Shown: positions 5,737 to 8,394 of the stretch, in pieces
How the letters are laid out: every line of letters begins with the position of its first letter
How positions within the stretch are numbered: position 1 is the first letter of the stretch
From: an uncultured Lachnospiraceae bacterium
GTDB taxonomy: Bacteria > Bacillota > Clostridia > Lachnospirales > Lachnospiraceae
Length of the DNA: 8,394 nucleotides
NCBI GenBank assembly: GCA_934351765.1
Contig: CAKRJM010000094.1
Location: 1 to 8,394 of the forward strand
Reading direction: 5' to 3'
Position numbers and translations under genes: made by a program
The notes under the pieces: generated by a model
The model's database searches: none
What the model saw: the letters and a program-made list of their open reading frames with translations, nothing else
Told to the model about the DNA's origin: nothing

Positions 5737-7470
5737 TTACTTTTCCTCCTTCGGGAACTGAGAATAATAAATTTCCTGATAAACCGGGCAGTCCGCCAGC
5801 AGGGTCTCATGGGTTCCGATCCCGGCCACATGACCGTCATCCAAAACCACGATCTGATCGGCATACTGGATGGACGCCGCGCGCTGGGACACAATGAACA
5901 CCGTCAGCTTTTCCTTCATGGCGCCGATGGCAAGGCGGAGCTTCGCATCGGTGGCAAAGTCAAGGGCCGAAGCACTGTCGTCCATGATGAGGATCTCCGG
6001 CTTCTTCACCAGTGCTCTGGCAATGGTCAGTCTCTGACGCTGTCCGCCGGACAGATTCTTTCCGCCCTGGCTGATCATGGTATCGAGACCATTCTCTTTC
6101 TTTTCCACGAACTCCTTCGCCTGGGAGATCTCCAGTGCCTCCCAGATTTCCTCATCGGTGGCATCTTCCTTTCCCCATTTCATGTTCTCACGGATCGTGC
6201 CCTTAAACAGCACGGCCTTCTGGGGCACAACGCCGATCTTTTCCCGCAGCGTTTCCAGCGGATATTCCTTGACGTTGATGCCGTCCACCAGGACCTCACC
6301 CTCGCTCACATCATAAAAGCGGGGGATCAGGTTGACCAGCGAGCTCTTTCCGGAGCCGGTTCCGCCGATGACGCCGATGGTCTGTCCCTCGCGGGTCCTG
6401 AAATCCACATCAGTCAGGGAATGATCGCCGGCATTTTTATAGAGCAGCCCTGCATGGGCAAATTCTACGGTTCCCTTTAAGGGAGAAAGGCTTCCCGCCC
6501 AGCTCTCCGCCGCCGGAGCCGTCATGCTGGTGGGCGTCTCCAGAACTGCCGAGATGCGGTTTGCACAGGCCAGCGCCTTCGTGATCGTAATGATCAGGTT
6601 GGCCAGCTTAATGAGCTCCACCAGGATCTGAGACATATAGTTCACCAGAGCGACCACCTGGCCCTGGCTGATGATCCCGGAGTCTACCTTAACGGCGCCT
6701 GTCCAGATCAGAACCACAATCGCTCCGTTGATGATCACATAGGTAATGGGATTCATCAGTGCCGAGATCCGTCCTGCAGACACCTGCATCTTTGTCAGGG
6801 CTTCATTGCGCCCGGAGAACCGCTTCCGCTCCTCCTCCTCTTTGTTGAAGGCACGGAGCACACGCACACCGGTCAGGTTTTCTCTTGTGGTTCCAAGGAC
6901 TCTGTCCAGCCCCGCCTGTACCTTTTTATACAGAGGCATGGTCCACAGCATAATTCCGAATACCACGATCGACAGCAGCGGGATCGTTACCACGAAGATC
7001 ATCGCCGCCTTCACATTGATGGTAAAGGCCATGGCCATGGCGCCAAACACGATAAACGGAGACCGCAGGAACAGCCTCAGCGTCATGTTCACCCCCTGCT
7101 GGGCCTGGTTCACATCGCTGGTCATCCGCGTGATCATGGTCGATGTCCCCAGCGTATCCATTTCCGTGTAAGAGAGGCTCTGGATATGGGAGAACAGCGC
7201 ATGACGCACGCCGGTCGCAAATCCAACCGCCGCCTTCGCCGCAAAATACTGGGCGGTGATGGAGCTGGCCAGTCCGACGATTCCCAGTCCGACCATGACC
7301 AGACACATCCGGATCACATATCCCACATCCTGGCTGGCGATTCCGTTATCGATCACCGCCGCCATAACCAGCGGCACCAGCAGCTCGAAGGACGCCTCCA
7401 GAAGCTTGAACAGCGGCCCCAGGATACTTTCTTTTTTGTAGTCTTTCAAATACACCAGAAGCTTTTTCAT
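5737..7470 (-). CDS. ABC exporter half-transporter with degenerate catalytic site (BmrC/TM287-like subunit)
   Basis: This 577-residue half-transporter is the first gene of the minus-strand operon. The transmembrane domain covers about 15-310 and the NBD about 330-570. In the NBD are Walker A GGTGSGKS (369-376), Q-loop Gln417, a canonical signature LSGGQ (473-477), Walker B ILIMDD (493-498) with Asp498 where catalytic Glu is expected, and SQR with Gln529 where the switch His is expected. It therefore should bind ATP but hydrolyse poorly at its own Walker site, while its LSGGQ completes the active site of the partner. The ATG complementary to 7468-7470 is chosen because AAAGAGG (complement of 7478-7484) lies 7 bases upstream. 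An in-frame GTG six bases earlier directly abuts that site and is unlikely. The stop is immediately followed by the partner's ATG. Confidence 0.93.
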   Translation of the reverse strand: MKKLLVYLKDYKKESILGPLFKLLEASFELLVPLVMAAVIDNGIASQDVGYVIRMCLVMVGLGIVGLASSITAQYFAAKAAVGFATGVRHALFSHIQSLSYTEMDTLGTSTMITRMTSDVNQAQQGVNMTLRLFLRSPFIVFGAMAMAFTINVKAAMIFVVTIPLLSIVVFGIMLWTMPLYKKVQAGLDRVLGTTRENLTGVRVLRAFNKEEEERKRFSGRNEALTKMQVSAGRISALMNPITYVIINGAIVVLIWTGAVKVDSGIISQGQVVALVNYMSQILVELIKLANLIITITKALACANRISAVLETPTSMTAPAAESWAGSLSPLKGTVEFAHAGLLYKNAGDHSLTDVDFRTREGQTIGVIGGTGSGKSSLVNLIPRFYDVSEGEVLVDGINVKEYPLETLREKIGVVPQKAVLFKGTIRENMKWGKEDATDEEIWEALEISQAKEFVEKKENGLDTMISQGGKNLSGGQRQRLTIARALVKKPEILIMDDSASALDFATDAKLRLAIGAMKEKLTVFIVSQRAASIQYADQIVVLDDGHVAGIGTHETLLADCPVYQEIYYSQFPKEEK

Positions 7471-7510
7471 CTGCACACCTCTTTGTTCTTATTGTTGCGT
7501 TTTTCCGTTT

Positions 7511-7539
7511 TTTATACTATCATAATTCATAATATAGGA
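7511..7539 (-). promoter_or_regulatory. Possible promoter of the ABC exporter operon with weak -35
   Basis: On the minus strand TATAAA (complement of 7511-7516) could serve as the -10, with only TCCTAT (complement of 7534-7539) at the -35 position 17 bases upstream. Transcription would start near 7504. The poor -35 fits a promoter needing an activator, and the nearby dyad at 7554-7568 would be centred about 57 bp upstream of the start. Other AT-rich hexamers in this region could serve instead, so the exact promoter is uncertain. Confidence 0.35.
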
Positions 7540-7553
7540 AAAGTATTATATTT

Positions 7554-7568
7554 ATATGGTTTCCATAT
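7554..7568. promoter_or_regulatory. Candidate LysR-type regulator binding site (T-N11-A dyad)
   Basis: ATATGGTTTCCATAT is a perfect inverted repeat of 6-bp arms around a 3-bp centre and contains the T-N11-A pattern (T7555 and A7567) typical of LysR-type sites. It lies in the 135-bp intergenic region between the exporter operon and the divergent lysR-type gene, 38 bp before the regulator's ATG. This placement suits activation of the exporter and autorepression of the regulator. The region is AT-rich, so chance similarity is possible. Confidence 0.55.
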
Positions 7569-7605
7569 TTTATTCGTATAGAAAGAGGAAAGGATTTACA
7601 TACCG

Positions 7606-8394
7606 ATGGATTTCAAACAGCTTCTTTATTTCACCACCGTTGTGGACGAGGGCACCATCTCCGCCGCCGCAAGGAAGCTTCATATGACCCAGCCTCCGTT
7701 AAGCACCCAGCTCCGGCTTCTGGAGGACGAGGTGGGCTGTCTTTTATTCGAACGCGGCCCCCGCTCCATCCGCCTCACCGACGCCGGCCGCATCATGTAT
7801 GACCGGGCTGTTCTTCTCCTCCGTATGTCCTCCCAGCTCACCGATGAGCTGGACGCCTGCACCCGCGGCTCCCACGGGACTCTGCGGATCGGAATCATCT
7901 CCTCCGTAGGCAGCACCCTCTGCTGTGACTGGTTCCGCGGCTTTCTGGAGAAATATCCCGATGTTGGCTTTGAGGTTTCCGAAGCCAACACCTATCAGCT
8001 TCTGGAAAAGCTCCAGGATGGCGTTCTGGAGCTGGCCATTGTCCGCTCTCCCTTCCCCGCCGGAGATTATATCTCTTTGCCGCTAAAGGAAGAACGGATC
8101 TACGCCGCGGGACACCGGAAATTTTTTGAAATACCGGATCATCTGCCCATCACCCGGACTCCACTCTCCATCAGCCAGTTATCCAGGCTTCCGCTGATCC
8201 TCTACCGCCGCTGGGAGCCTCTGTTTTCCGATGTTTTTCACGCCGCCGGCGTCGAGTTAAAGCCGGTCTGTAAAAATGATGACGCCCGTACCACAGCCTT
8301 CTGGAGTGATGCCGGACTCGGTGTCGGGCTCCTGCCCGAAGCTGTCCTTCCCCTGCTCCATAATCCGAAGACCGTCTGCTTCCCCCTGGAGGGC
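7606..8394 (+). CDS. LysR family transcriptional regulator (3' end cut by window edge)
   Basis: The first 263 codons are present and the frame is still open at the window end; the family is usually about 290-300 residues, so roughly 30-40 are missing. The winged helix-turn-helix lies at about 5-62 (FTTVVDEGTISAAARKLHMT, then QPPLSTQLRLLEDEVG and LFERGPRSIRLTDAGR). A linker helix follows, and the effector-binding domain begins near residue 90 (HGTLRIGIISSVGS), with ELAIVRSPFP around 140-150. The ATG at 7606 is preceded by AAAGGA (7589-7594) at 11 bases, somewhat long, but the MDFKQLLYFTTVVDEGTIS start is typical of the family. Being divergent from the ABC exporter operon, with a T-N11-A dyad between, it is the likely regulator of that operon. 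The inducer is unknown. Confidence 0.93.
   Translation, partial: MDFKQLLYFTTVVDEGTISAAARKLHMTQPPLSTQLRLLEDEVGCLLFERGPRSIRLTDAGRIMYDRAVLLLRMSSQLTDELDACTRGSHGTLRIGIISSVGSTLCCDWFRGFLEKYPDVGFEVSEANTYQLLEKLQDGVLELAIVRSPFPAGDYISLPLKEERIYAAGHRKFFEIPDHLPITRTPLSISQLSRLPLILYRRWEPLFSDVFHAAGVELKPVCKNDDARTTAFWSDAGLGVGLLPEAVLPLLHNPKTVCFPLEG

Noticed and set aside
5713..6480. Plus-strand 255-codon open frame
   Set aside because: It is antisense to the first ABC exporter gene, whose NBD motifs are all present on the other strand.
7492..7520. Plus-strand promoter TTGTTG / TACTAT for the lysR-type gene
   Set aside because: The -10 has two mismatches at 17-bp spacing, and the better TATACT gives only 15 bp. 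Too weak to annotate in such AT-rich DNA.

Overview
The window looks like chromosomal DNA of a low-to-mid GC Firmicute, most likely a member of the Lachnospiraceae/Clostridia. The reasons are a SecA N-terminus of the Gram-positive type, a 175-residue long-form ribosome hibernation factor, strong AAGGAGG-type ribosome binding sites, sigma-A-type promoters with extended -10 elements, and a heterodimeric Firmicute-type multidrug ABC exporter. There are no phage, IS, CRISPR, tRNA or rRNA genes in view. The taxonomic call comes from protein resemblance and was not computed.

Layout. Positions 1-331 (minus) hold the first 110 codons of secA, cut by the window edge. Positions 332-923 form a long intergenic region between secA and the divergent hpf. 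It carries a secA promoter (389-417), a dense cluster of DnaA-box-like sequences (567-659, four perfect TTATCCACA in two tandem pairs) and the hpf promoter (838-865). hpf (924-1451, plus) ends in a strong hairpin terminator (1523-1556). The 3' UTR before that hairpin carries a 12-nt motif, CACCTCCTTTCT, matching the 16S rRNA 3' tail. After 220 bp containing several short palindromes comes azlC-azlD (1795-2860, plus), a predicted branched-chain amino acid exporter with its own promoter. An 80-bp two-part inverted repeat with U-tracts on both strands (2911-2990) separates azlD from the convergent minus-strand operon.

The minus-strand operon runs from 7470 down to 3033: two ABC exporter half-transporters joined with no intervening base, then a protein of unknown role with motifs reminiscent of the uracil-DNA glycosylase superfamily fold, whose GTG start overlaps the end of the second ABC gene. 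The ABC pair shows complementary motif degeneration (Asp for catalytic Glu and Gln for His in one subunit, LSQGQ for LSGGQ in the other). This predicts one consensus and one degenerate ATP site, as in BmrC/BmrD and TM287/TM288. Divergent from it, a LysR-type regulator (7606 to the window end, truncated) shares a 135-bp AT-rich intergenic region. That region has a 15-bp T-N11-A dyad placed where a LysR-type activator of the exporter would be expected to bind.

Most genes are ordinary housekeeping or transport genes. The points most worth a second look are the DnaA-box cluster between secA and hpf, the anti-SD-like motif in the hpf 3' UTR, the UDG-like protein coupled to a drug exporter, and the azlD-side double-stem element.
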